DNA of 17,303 bases from SCQX01 sp035720945 (lineage in GTDB: Bacteria; Pseudomonadota; Gammaproteobacteria; Burkholderiales; Burkholderiaceae_B): assembly GCA_035720945.1 (NCBI GenBank), contig DASTNK010000098.1, forward strand, positions 1 to 17,303. The letters are read 5' to 3'. The position numbers and the translations under genes were made by a program. Below, piece by piece: positions 7,916 through 14,975 of this stretch (position 1 is the first letter of the stretch; each line of letters begins with the position of its first letter). Under the pieces are notes generated by a model that was given only the letters and a program-made list of their open reading frames with translations, searched no databases and had not been told where the DNA came from.

Positions 7916-10723
7916 TGGCGGAGGCGGCGGAGGTGGGCTGCCGGGCGCCGCCTGGTTCCCAAGCGGCCCGGATAGCGCCTGGACAGCGGACGGCGGAACG
8001 CAGGTATCCACCGCCTTGGGCCAGCGCTGCGCACCCGTGCCGTCTTCCAGCACGACCTTTCCGCAACGCACCGCCAGGCGCGCGACAGGATTGCCAGCCT
8101 TGTCTATGTACGACCACACCTGATTGCGCGACACCATGGCCCGCCCCTCGGAGAACGGCATGACCCAGTCATAGCGCGGCGGAATGACGAACCGCCCGCT
8201 TCGATCGATGAATCCATAATACTTGCCGTAGCGGTCTTTCATTTGCGCACCGGCGCGATCATCGACCATGCCGTCCAGCTTGCTGAAATACGCGCCGATG
8301 ACCTTCTTGCCCCCCGCGTCCATGAAACCGCGCAGCCCCGTCGCATGGTCCTCGAAGGGAATGAATCCAGAGGCGGCCTGGTCGACATCGAACGCATAGC
8401 TTCCGGGTAAGCGCGCGACCTCATCCCCGGAAAGTGTCGTCATGGCGGACGCCGCCTTTGTGCCATCGGTGTACACCAGGCGCTCCATGCCAGGCACCGG
8501 CTTGGCCCATGCCACCGGGGACGCCACACGCTTGCCATGCGTATCGATGAGCTCGTACCGGCCCGATTTGTACACCGACGCCAGCATGGATGGTTTCACA
8601 AAGGAAAAATGGAAATCGTAGACGGGGGGCACCTGCCAGTTTCCCTTGGCGTCGATGGCCCCATAACGATTGTCTGAACGCAGCACCACCCAGCCCTGCC
8701 CCGAGGTGACATCGCTCACATCACGATCGGTACGAGCCAGGACCTTGCCACGCCCATCCACCAGTTCGGCGCCTCCGGACACTGGCTGCACCAGATAACG
8801 CCCTTTGCCCACCCCGGTGGGACGCTTGCGCAAATCGCGGACCACCCAGCCTCGCGTAATGATGCTGTACACATCGAAGGACGATTGACGTTCGCCCGAC
8901 TCGTCCTGCGCGCCGCGCGTCTCCACCACATAGACATCGCCCTGCCTGCGGGCATGGTAGGCGTCCTTCAACCCCGCTATAGGCTGCCAGTTTCCCGCTG
9001 TGTCGAGATCCCCCCACTCCTTGCCCTTCCGAGCCAGCGCATGTCCGTGATCGAAATCATGTATCTCGTCCAGATCGGGCTTTCGCACGATGCGTCCCTG
9101 GTCGATGCGCCACAGGCCATATTTATCGGGCGTGTCACCACCGCGTTGCCTATAGACGAACACCTCGTCGCCGCGCTTGACGATGTTCTGTTCGACGTGT
9201 GGCGCAATGGTGTGTTCCTTGCCTTGCGTGTCAAGCATGACCACGGCGGCATTGAACCCCCGCGCCTTCCGGGCCAGCGCGTAACCATCTCGATAACCGC
9301 CTATGAACGCGTACACAGGCTTGACCACCCAGTTCCCTTTCAGGTCGATGACGCCATATTTGTCGTCCTTGCCCTTCACGACAGCGAGCGGCCCCATGGA
9401 CTGCCCCGTGTCGGCGGTGCGCCACGCGGTGCCCATCAGCAACCGGCCATCCGACGTCAGCAAGGCCGAGGGCTTGGTATAGTCCGCCGGGCTCAGCAGC
9501 GCGATGAACGCGGCCTTCCCGGCGGGCACCGGGTGATCACCCAACAAGGCGTAGGCGCTGTACCCGGAAAGTTGCTTCACTGTCGAGGGATCAAGCAACG
9601 GCTTGCCGTTCCCGTCCAGGACCTGGGTCAACGCGTCATTGCCTTGCGCGTCCTTGCGCGTCACGAACAGATAGTGCCCCTGCACACGAACCAGCGCCCT
9701 GGAATCCGCCAGTTCGCGCATCGAACCATCCCTGCGGATGAAGTAAATGCCTGTCCTGGATGACACAAGTGCGGCAAGGTCGGTGCCCCGCAAGTCGCGG
9801 TCAACCTCCACGGCATTGCGATCCCCCAGATCGTGAAGCGCCTTGCCTTGATCAGCCAGCAATCTGGCCGTGGTCTTGTCTTTCACCAGCCAAACCCCGG
9901 GGGCAAGCAGGCGGATCAGGAAGGCGTGATTGGCCACCGCCTTGCCCGTGGCATCAACCAGCGCCATCTCGTTGCCATGCGCCACCGCGATCAGCGAGCC
10001 ATCGGTCATGGGCACACGCGTGGCTTGCAGGACCGAGGGCGGGACCACCCACTTCCCCGAGGCATCCAGATACCCCCAGACGCCGGTGAAGCGGCCGGTG
10101 CGTTGCATGGCCGGTATCCACTTTCCCTGTTGAGGCGCGACTTCCATGACGTCCGTCGGCAGCGCCAGTGACTTTCCATCGCGAACCCGCCACGCCAGCG
10201 GCTGCACGGGAACCTGCAATACCGCCACGCCGTTGTCCCGGCCAAACCCGTCGTATTCCTCGCGTGTACCGGGAGCAAGCTGCTTGATCACCGTCCCCGT
10301 GCGGTCGATCAACAGTTCCCGCTCCCTCTGGGCCACCAAGGCAACGCCCTGGTCGCCGAACGCAGTGGCCGAATCATAGGTCGCGGGGATCACCCAATTC
10401 CCCTGCTTGTCGATATAGCCCCAGTGTTTTCCATCTTCGGCGGCCGCCAGCCCGTGTGAGAACGGCTGCGCGTCGGTGAACCGGGGCGCAATACTCAACT
10501 GTCCCGATTTGTCGATATAACCCCACAGGACCCGCCCGCCGTGATCGGCCCCCAACTGCAGCGCCGCCAGACCATCGTGAAATGACTGAAAGCACAGTTC
10601 AGGGCGGATGCTGTCATCGCACATCTGGGTGGGCATGGTCCTGGCCAACGCGCCCGCGAGAGGCATGGAGGCGGCAAACAGGGCCACCAGCAATCGATGC
10701 TGAAAAAGAACTCGGCAAGTGAT
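7895..10723 (-). CDS. Large exported WG-repeat protein (paralogue 2)
   Basis: The frame is open from a TTG at 10957, but the best-supported start is an ATC at 10723. A GGGAGA lies 6 bases before it, and it gives a normal Sec signal (TCRVLFQHRLLVALFAASM, cleavage after ALA at about 27). Canonical alternatives are GTG 10801, TTG 10816, ATG 10879 and TTG 10693. From 10723 the product is 942 aa. It has early Cys 35 and 44, WG repeats from about residue 67 (LWGYIDKSGQLSIAPRF, HWGYIDKQGNWVIPATY) to the end (YYGFIDRSGRFVIPPRY), and a C-terminal cap with Cys887 and Cys908. It ends in a Gly/Ala/Pro tail with seven consecutive prolines. Shared segments with paralogue 1 include GKPLLDPSTVKQL versus GKPMLSAETVKEL and SDGRLLMGTAW versus SDGTLLRNAAW. 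No enzyme motif is seen; function unknown, location periplasmic or secreted. Confidence 0.85.
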   Translation of the reverse strand: MTCRVLFQHRLLVALFAASMPLAGALARTMPTQMCDDSIRPELCFQSFHDGLAALQLGADHGGRVLWGYIDKSGQLSIAPRFTDAQPFSHGLAAAEDGKHWGYIDKQGNWVIPATYDSATAFGDQGVALVAQRERELLIDRTGTVIKQLAPGTREEYDGFGRDNGVAVLQVPVQPLAWRVRDGKSLALPTDVMEVAPQQGKWIPAMQRTGRFTGVWGYLDASGKWVVPPSVLQATRVPMTDGSLIAVAHGNEMALVDATGKAVANHAFLIRLLAPGVWLVKDKTTARLLADQGKALHDLGDRNAVEVDRDLRGTDLAALVSSRTGIYFIRRDGSMRELADSRALVRVQGHYLFVTRKDAQGNDALTQVLDGNGKPLLDPSTVKQLSGYSAYALLGDHPVPAGKAAFIALLSPADYTKPSALLTSDGRLLMGTAWRTADTGQSMGPLAVVKGKDDKYGVIDLKGNWVVKPVYAFIGGYRDGYALARKARGFNAAVVMLDTQGKEHTIAPHVEQNIVKRGDEVFVYRQRGGDTPDKYGLWRIDQGRIVRKPDLDEIHDFDHGHALARKGKEWGDLDTAGNWQPIAGLKDAYHARRQGDVYVVETRGAQDESGERQSSFDVYSIITRGWVVRDLRKRPTGVGKGRYLVQPVSGGAELVDGRGKVLARTDRDVSDVTSGQGWVVLRSDNRYGAIDAKGNWQVPPVYDFHFSFVKPSMLASVYKSGRYELIDTHGKRVASPVAWAKPVPGMERLVYTDGTKAASAMTTLSGDEVARLPGSYAFDVDQAASGFIPFEDHATGLRGFMDAGGKKVIGAYFSKLDGMVDDRAGAQMKDRYGKYYGFIDRSGRFVIPPRYDWVMPFSEGRAMVSRNQVWSYIDKAGNPVARLAVRCGKVVLEDGTGAQRWPKAVDTCVPPSAVQALSGPLGNQAAPGSPPPPPPPSRLHAR

Positions 10724-10830
10724 GGTGTTTCTCCCGGTTGTCGCCTTGCCCAGGACACAGGGCGGGTACGCCGCGCGAACGCTCGCTTCGGGCAAGCGCA
10801 CCGCAGCGCTGGCCAATGTGAAAAACCCGG

Positions 10831-10873
10831 ATTTTACCGCGCGCCGCCTGATAAGATCTACATAAGATCTACA
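10831..10873 (-). promoter_or_regulatory. Putative promoter and tandem repeat upstream of WG paralogue 2
   Basis: The 11-base unit ATAAGATCTAC occurs twice in direct tandem (10851-10861 and 10862-10872), each copy containing the palindrome AGATCT. About 15 bases downstream on the minus strand is TAAAAT (10836-10831), 5 of 6 to the -10 consensus, with no good -35 at the usual distance. A protein bound at the tandem repeat would sit where a -35 or an activator belongs. Transcription from here would start near 10824 and leave a leader of about 100 bases before the proposed start at 10723. Confidence 0.4.
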
Positions 10874-10953
10874 GTCCATGGCGGTACGACGCCCTGCATG
10901 ACACGCACCCATATGGGCGGGGCAAGGCGAATGACGTTCTGGACGGAACTCCG

Positions 10954-11592
10954 TCAACGCGGGATATGCATCACCAGTAACCGCTTGAGGTCGTCCGAGA
11001 GCACGGCCCGAATGCCGAAGGACCGTGTCATGTCTTCGTAGGCCAGGAAGCGCATGCTCAGACGCCCACCCTCGACGTCAAAAGAATACAACGTGTCGTC
11101 CGGATCGCCATTGTTCCTGAGACTGATGCCACGCGCACAACTGTCGACCAACAGCGAGGCGGTCACCTTGGGTGACTTGTGACGGATGTCCAGCACGTCT
11201 AGGTACGTCTCCACACCCGCGCCACACAATCCCATGCCACGACCCGCGCGAGTTCGTTGCGTTGCAATAAAAAGCAGATCACCCCGGCTCTCGTAAGGCT
11301 GCAGCGAATTGGGGAGAAAGCGAATGCGGGTCGCGGCTCCCACCAGGGACGGATCATGCCCGCGCGGAATACGGGAAACGACGGCCGTGCTGGCCGCGTG
11401 TTGAACCTGGATGTCTTGCGCGGCCTGGCGATAGGTAAGTGTGTAGGTTTTCCCAGCCTCGGTCGTGATGGATGACACGACGTCGCCATTGGGAAGTTGT
11501 TTGGGGGCGGAGGAATCAGTGATGGCTGCGGCGCCCGCCGTCGGTGGCGAGACGAAGAACATTGCCGCGCACCACACGCTCGCCAGCAGCAC
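10954..11592 (-). CDS. Small exported protein of unknown function
   Basis: The frame is open back to 11703, but everything above 11628 is the tRNA-Gln gene, so a start inside the tRNA is unlikely. The best start is GTG at 11592, behind GGTGG at 6 bases. It gives a 212-aa protein with a short hydrophobic signal (LLASVWCAAMFFVSPPTAG) cleaved near AAA, residue 23. The mature part is mixed alpha/beta with two Cys (about 123 in GLCGAG and 152 in DSCARG) that could pair. I do not recognise a named family; the CGAG...E...L...SC arrangement recalls unassigned periplasmic proteins of other proteobacteria, from memory only. It lies 35 bases downstream of the tRNA and may be read from the tRNA promoter. 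WG paralogue 2 follows 230 bases later. Confidence 0.7.
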   Translation of the reverse strand: MLLASVWCAAMFFVSPPTAGAAAITDSSAPKQLPNGDVVSSITTEAGKTYTLTYRQAAQDIQVQHAASTAVVSRIPRGHDPSLVGAATRIRFLPNSLQPYESRGDLLFIATQRTRAGRGMGLCGAGVETYLDVLDIRHKSPKVTASLLVDSCARGISLRNNGDPDDTLYSFDVEGGRLSMRFLAYEDMTRSFGIRAVLSDDLKRLLVMHIPR

Positions 11593-11627
11593 AATTTGCC
11601 ACCGAAGGCGGTTCCGTGCAAGCGATG

Positions 11628-11702
11628 TGGCAGGGGCGCCCGGACTCGAACCGGAAACAACGGAGTCAGAGTCCGTCATGATAACCATTTCACCACGCCC
11701 CA
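11628..11702 (-). tRNA. tRNA-Gln (anticodon CUG)
   Basis: A full cloverleaf folds on the minus strand in 75 bases. The acceptor stem is TGGGGCG with CGCCCCT, where pair 1-72 is a U-U mismatch. The D arm is GTGA/TCAT with GG in the loop. The anticodon stem is ACGGA/TCCGT with loop CTCTGAC, anticodon CTG, reading CAG codons. The T arm is TCCGG/CCGGG with loop TTCGAGT. G73 and an encoded CCA close the 3' end. T8, A14, G18-G19 and A21 are in place. The variable loop has 4 bases. A weak or open first pair is a known feature of bacterial tRNA-Gln recognised by GlnRS. Confidence 0.92.
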
Positions 11703-11715
11703 ATTGGAACGCAAA

Positions 11716-11721
11716 ATTATA
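11716..11721 (-). promoter_or_regulatory. -10 box upstream of tRNA-Gln
   Basis: A perfect TATAAT lies on the minus strand (11721-11716), inside an AT-rich patch 14 bases before the tRNA 5' end. A start about 7 bases downstream would leave a leader of roughly 7 bases. No good -35 is seen; 17 bases upstream falls in the last codons of kdsA (ATAACG). Confidence 0.45.
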
Positions 11722-11740
11722 TATCGTTTCGGCACACGCG

Positions 11741-12589
11741 TTATTCGATGTCTATCGCATCGAGCGACTTGACCAGATCGTCCAGGGCTTTCAACTGCCT
11801 TAAAAACGGTTCCAGCTTGTCGAGCGGCAAGGCGCTGGGGCCGTCGCACTTGGCGTGATCCGGATCGGGATGCGCTTCAAGAAACACCCCCCCCAGCCCC
11901 ACCGCCACACCGGCGCGGGCCAGTTCGGACACCTGGCTGCGCCGCCCGCCCGACGCCAGCCCCAAGGGGTCGCGTTGCTGCAGGGCGTGGGTCACGTCGA
12001 ACACCACCGGCAACCCGCCGCATGCCTTTTTCATGACTCCGAAACCCAGCATGTCGACCACCAGATTGTCATATCCGAAACACGCACCACGCTCGCATAG
12101 CAGGATGCGGTCATTGCCGGCTTCGTGGAATTTCTCGACGATATTCAGCATCTGGCCCGGACTGATGAACTGCGGCTTCTTCGCGTTGATGGGCTTGCCC
12201 GTGCGGGCCAGCGCGGTGACGAGGTCCGTCTGGCGGGCGAGGAAGGCGGGTAGCTGCAAGACGTCGGCCACCTGCGCCACGGCGGCGGCCTGCCCCGGTT
12301 CGTGTACGTCCGTCAGCACGGGAACCCCGTGCTCCGCCTTGACCTTGTCGAGAATCCTCAGGCCCTCATCCAGGCCGGGGCCGCGATAGGAGCGTATCGA
12401 TGACCGATTCGCCTTGTCGTACGAAGCCTTGAACACATAAGGAATGCCCAGCTTGTTCGTGACGCGCACGTACTCGTCGCAGGCGCGCAAGGCCAGATCT
12501 TCCGACTCCAGCACGTTGATACCGCCGAACAGGACGAAGGGACGGTCATTCGCACAGACGATCCCGTGCGTGATTTCTACGGATTTCAT
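11741..12589 (-). CDS. kdsA: 3-deoxy-8-phosphooctulonate synthase (Kdo-8-P synthase)
   Basis: Condenses phosphoenolpyruvate with arabinose 5-phosphate to give Kdo-8-phosphate in the cytoplasm, the precursor of the Kdo that links lipid A to the LPS core. From the ATG at 12589 (behind a GAGAG) the protein is 282 aa, close to 284 in E. coli. Seen: GGINVLES (Asn25), YVFKASYDKANRSS (Lys54, Lys59, Asn61), TDVHEP (93-98), VTHALQQ (His201), and LEAHPDPDHAKCDGPSALPL (Glu238, Asp249), all one residue lower than E. coli numbering. Asn25, rather than the Cys of the metal-dependent class, puts it in the metal-independent class. The open frame extends 41 codons upstream but the family start is clear. It is not next to pyrG or eno, its usual neighbours in proteobacteria; here it stands between an AraC gene and tRNA-Gln. 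Confidence 0.97.
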   Translation of the reverse strand: MKSVEITHGIVCANDRPFVLFGGINVLESEDLALRACDEYVRVTNKLGIPYVFKASYDKANRSSIRSYRGPGLDEGLRILDKVKAEHGVPVLTDVHEPGQAAAVAQVADVLQLPAFLARQTDLVTALARTGKPINAKKPQFISPGQMLNIVEKFHEAGNDRILLCERGACFGYDNLVVDMLGFGVMKKACGGLPVVFDVTHALQQRDPLGLASGGRRSQVSELARAGVAVGLGGVFLEAHPDPDHAKCDGPSALPLDKLEPFLRQLKALDDLVKSLDAIDIE

Positions 12590-12662
12590 GAGTTGGACTC
12601 TCGCGGCAAATGTCAACGGAGGGTGTGGAACGAGCAAGCAAAAATGGTACACGGTATCGAGA

Positions 12663-12693
12663 CGCGACGCAGCGCTTGCGCCGCCCCGTCGCG
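12663..12693. repeat. GC-rich hairpin between the AraC gene and kdsA
   Basis: CGCGACG (12663-12669) and CGTCGCG (12687-12693) are inverted, and the 17-base loop holds a second small stem, GCGC-TT-GCGC (12672-12681). It lies 38 bases past the AraC stop and about 74 before the kdsA start. No T-tract follows on either strand, so a factor-independent terminator is not supported; it may still protect an mRNA end. The remaining gap contains a TTGACA close to the kdsA start, too close to act as its -35. Confidence 0.35.
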
Positions 12694-12730
12694 CCATTCC
12701 CGCAGGCCACATCCAGGCGCACCGCGCGCA

Positions 12731-13555
12731 CTAAGCCTCGGTCGCCGCCCCGCGCCCCGCATTGCGGCTGTACACAGTGGGCGCCACACCCATCGCCCTT
12801 CTGAACATCGTCGAGAACGACGATGGATTTTCGTACCCCATGTCCAGCGCGATGCGCGTCACGCTATCGCCCAGGGAAAGTCGCGACATCGCGACCAGAA
12901 CACATGCTTGCTGGCGCCAGTTGATGAACGTCATGCCGGTGTTCGCCAGAAACCGCCGGTAGAACGTGCGCTCACTGACATGCAGACGGGCCGCCCAGTC
13001 GGCGGGCGCCGACGCTTGCGTGGGAGATTCGAAGAAGACATGGCACAAAGCCGCGAGGTGCGGCTCGGACGGCATGGGCAGATGCAAGGAGACCTCGGGC
13101 TGCGCACCGGCCTCGCACAGCACCATGTCCATGAGCCTGCCGTCACGGGCATCGCATTCGTACAGCAGAGGCACCTTCATCGCGGCGGCGATCAGCTCGC
13201 GCAACAGCGGCGACACCTGGATCACGCGGCATTTTTCGGGGGGCTGCGCGAGCGCGCCTTCCCGCACATAGAGGCTGCGCGTGGTGACATTGATCGTGCT
13301 GACCCGGTGCACGACGTCCGCCGGTATCCACACCGCGTACCCCGGCGGCACGATCCAGGCCCCATACTTCGTCTCCAGTCGCATGATGCCCGTGGTCGCA
13401 TGCAACAACTGCACGCGCTTATGCGTATGCGCGGGAATGACATATCCAGTGGAATGCGCGGTTTCCACCACGATCACGTCGCGATCGGTGTCCTCGATCA
13501 GGTCGATCGCCCGGGGCACTACAACGGGCAGAGGCGCGGCATGGGTTGTGAACAT
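12731..13555 (-). CDS. AraC family regulator, NimR-like
   Basis: A 274-aa protein. The N-terminal cupin-type sensing domain (about 15-100) has PAHTHKRVQLLHATTGIMRL and the PPGYAVWIPADVVH strand pair. The C-terminal AraC domain (about 180-262) has two helix-turn-helix motifs: WAARLHVSERTFYRRF (about 187-202) and SVTRIALDMGYENPSSFSTM with FRRAMGVAP (231-259). The cupin-AraC layout and these motifs match the YeaM/NimR group, whose E. coli member controls an adjacent drug exporter. Here the divergent neighbour, 129 bases away, is an Fsr-type exporter, so it likely activates or represses that gene. Inducer unknown. ATG at 13555; no strong ribosome binding site. Confidence 0.93.
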   Translation of the reverse strand: MFTTHAAPLPVVVPRAIDLIEDTDRDVIVVETAHSTGYVIPAHTHKRVQLLHATTGIMRLETKYGAWIVPPGYAVWIPADVVHRVSTINVTTRSLYVREGALAQPPEKCRVIQVSPLLRELIAAAMKVPLLYECDARDGRLMDMVLCEAGAQPEVSLHLPMPSEPHLAALCHVFFESPTQASAPADWAARLHVSERTFYRRFLANTGMTFINWRQQACVLVAMSRLSLGDSVTRIALDMGYENPSSFSTMFRRAMGVAPTVYSRNAGRGAATEA

Positions 13556-13684
13556 CGCGATTGGCAGAAATTCAATGATGAATGTCGAATATTATAGAGA
13601 CAGTCAAAACACGCCATCTTAGAATGCAATGGAAAATCAGGATTTACCCCGCACACACCTATTGTTTTGCAACAAAACGAAACC
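13556..13684. promoter_or_regulatory. Divergent control region, AraC gene and fsr
   Basis: These 129 AT-rich bases separate the two divergent starts. On the minus strand TATAAT (13596-13591) is a good -10 for the AraC gene, with no clear -35 at 17 bases. Nearby are TTCA-ATGA-TGAA (13571-13582), and on the fsr side TTGTT-TTGC-AACAA (13662-13675), a short inverted repeat just before the fsr start that could affect ribosome access. The region must hold the AraC binding sites; I cannot assign them with confidence. Confidence 0.4.
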
Positions 13685-14905
13685 ATGAACAACGCAGCGG
13701 CCACGACCCTCAAGCCCGCAACCGGCACCGGCATCTCATACGGCGTTCTGGGCGCGATCAGCACCACGCACATGATCAACGACATGATGCAGTCGGTGCT
13801 GCTGGCGCTCTACCCTGTGCTGCAAGGCAATTTCAAACTCAGCTTCGTGCAGATCGGGTTCATCACCGTCGCCTTCCAGTTTTCCGCGTCGCTGCTGCAA
13901 CCGATCATTGGGCGCTTCACCGATAAACGGCCGCAGCCCTATTCCCTTCCCATCGGCATGACGTTCACCATGGTGGGGCTCTTGTTGCTGTCGCGCGCCT
14001 GGAACTACCCATGCGTGCTCGCGGCCGCCGTTCTCATCGGTATGGGCTCCTCGGTGTTCCATCCGGAATCGTCACGCGTTGCGCGCATGGCGTCAGCCGG
14101 GCGGCATGGCCTGGCACAGTCCATATTCCAGGTAGGCGGCACACTGGGATCCTCCATCGGTCCGTTGCTGGCCGCATTGCTCATCGTGCCCCTGGGGCAA
14201 CCCAGCGTGGCCTGGGTGGCCCTGGCCGCGCTTGTCGGCATCATCATCCTGCTGCAGGTCAGCCGCTGGTATTCGCACAACCTCACCAGTGTGCGGGGCC
14301 GATCAAGCCTTTCGCGCACCGACACCGGCCTGACGTCAAAACAAGTGCGCTCGGGCCTGACGGTGCTGTTGATCCTGGTGTTCTCGAAATTCCTGTACCT
14401 GTCCAGCCTGAACAGCTACTTCACCTTCTACCTGATGCACCATTTCGGGCTGACCATCCAGCACGCCCAGTATTGCCTGTTCGTTTTCCTGTTTGGTGCG
14501 GCGCTGGGCACCATGGTCGGTGGTCCGGTCGGTGACCGCATCGGACGCAAGCGTGTCATCTGGGGTTCCATCCTGGGGTCCGCGCCGTTCGCCCTGATAC
14601 TGCCCTACGTGAACCTGCCCGCCACCATCGTCCTGATTTTCTTCATTGGCCTGATCCTGTCCTCGGCTTTTCCAGCCATCGTGGTCTACGGCCAGGAACT
14701 CGTCCCGGGCAAGACCGGCACCATCTCGGGCCTGTTCTTCGGACTGGCGTTCGGTATCGCCGGCATTGGCGCGGCGGCCCTGGGCGCCCTGGCCGATTCG
14801 CTCAGCATCGAGTTCGTCTACCATGTGTGCGCGTTCCTGCCACTGCTGGGCATCGTGGCCTTCCTCCTGCCCGACATGCGCGGTGGCAAGAAAGCTGCGG
14901 CGTGA
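13685..14905 (+). CDS. fsr: Fosmidomycin resistance exporter, MFS family
   Basis: A 406-aa inner-membrane antiporter, the same length as E. coli Fsr, which exports fosmidomycin and related compounds. The frame opens at a TTG (13667), but the ATG at 13685 matches the family start. Recognised stretches nearly identical to E. coli Fsr as I recall it: GVLGAIS and HMIND (about 20-33), GRFTDKRPQPYSLPIGM (76-92), GSSVFHPESSRVARMASAGR (121-140), HGLAQSIFQVGG, YFTFYLM, GGPVGDRIGRKRVIWGS (the MFS loop motif), GLFFGLAFG and CAFLPLLG near the end. Twelve helices are expected. It is divergent from the NimR-like regulator, its probable controller, and convergent with bioD, 70 bases away. Actual substrate in this host is inferred from homology. 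Confidence 0.95.
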   Translation: MNNAAATTLKPATGTGISYGVLGAISTTHMINDMMQSVLLALYPVLQGNFKLSFVQIGFITVAFQFSASLLQPIIGRFTDKRPQPYSLPIGMTFTMVGLLLLSRAWNYPCVLAAAVLIGMGSSVFHPESSRVARMASAGRHGLAQSIFQVGGTLGSSIGPLLAALLIVPLGQPSVAWVALAALVGIIILLQVSRWYSHNLTSVRGRSSLSRTDTGLTSKQVRSGLTVLLILVFSKFLYLSSLNSYFTFYLMHHFGLTIQHAQYCLFVFLFGAALGTMVGGPVGDRIGRKRVIWGSILGSAPFALILPYVNLPATIVLIFFIGLILSSAFPAIVVYGQELVPGKTGTISGLFFGLAFGIAGIGAAALGALADSLSIEFVYHVCAFLPLLGIVAFLLPDMRGGKKAAA

Positions 14906-14919
14906 TCGGAAGCCAAGCC

Positions 14920-14947
14920 AAAAAGGGTTCGGCGGTTCAGCCGAACC
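14920..14947 (-). terminator. Intrinsic terminator of bioAD
   Basis: GGTTCGGC and GCCGAACC (14926-14933 and 14940-14947) form a perfect 8-bp stem with a 6-base loop. On the minus strand the stem is followed by C and five T (14924-14920), which fits an intrinsic terminator about 29 bases after the bioD stop. On the plus strand no T-tract follows, so for fsr it would be at best a weak stop. Confidence 0.8.
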
Positions 14948-14975
14948 GCGTGGTGCTCTACCGCTGAACGCCGTA

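Noticed and set aside
739..11702. Genomic island inserted at tRNA-Gln
   Set aside because: The WG cluster lies on the 3' side of the tRNA, which is suggestive, but I see no integrase and no second copy of the tRNA 3' end in the window.
12566..13597. 343-aa plus-strand open frame
   Set aside because: Antisense to the clear AraC regulator and the kdsA leader; composition and lack of motifs indicate a shadow.
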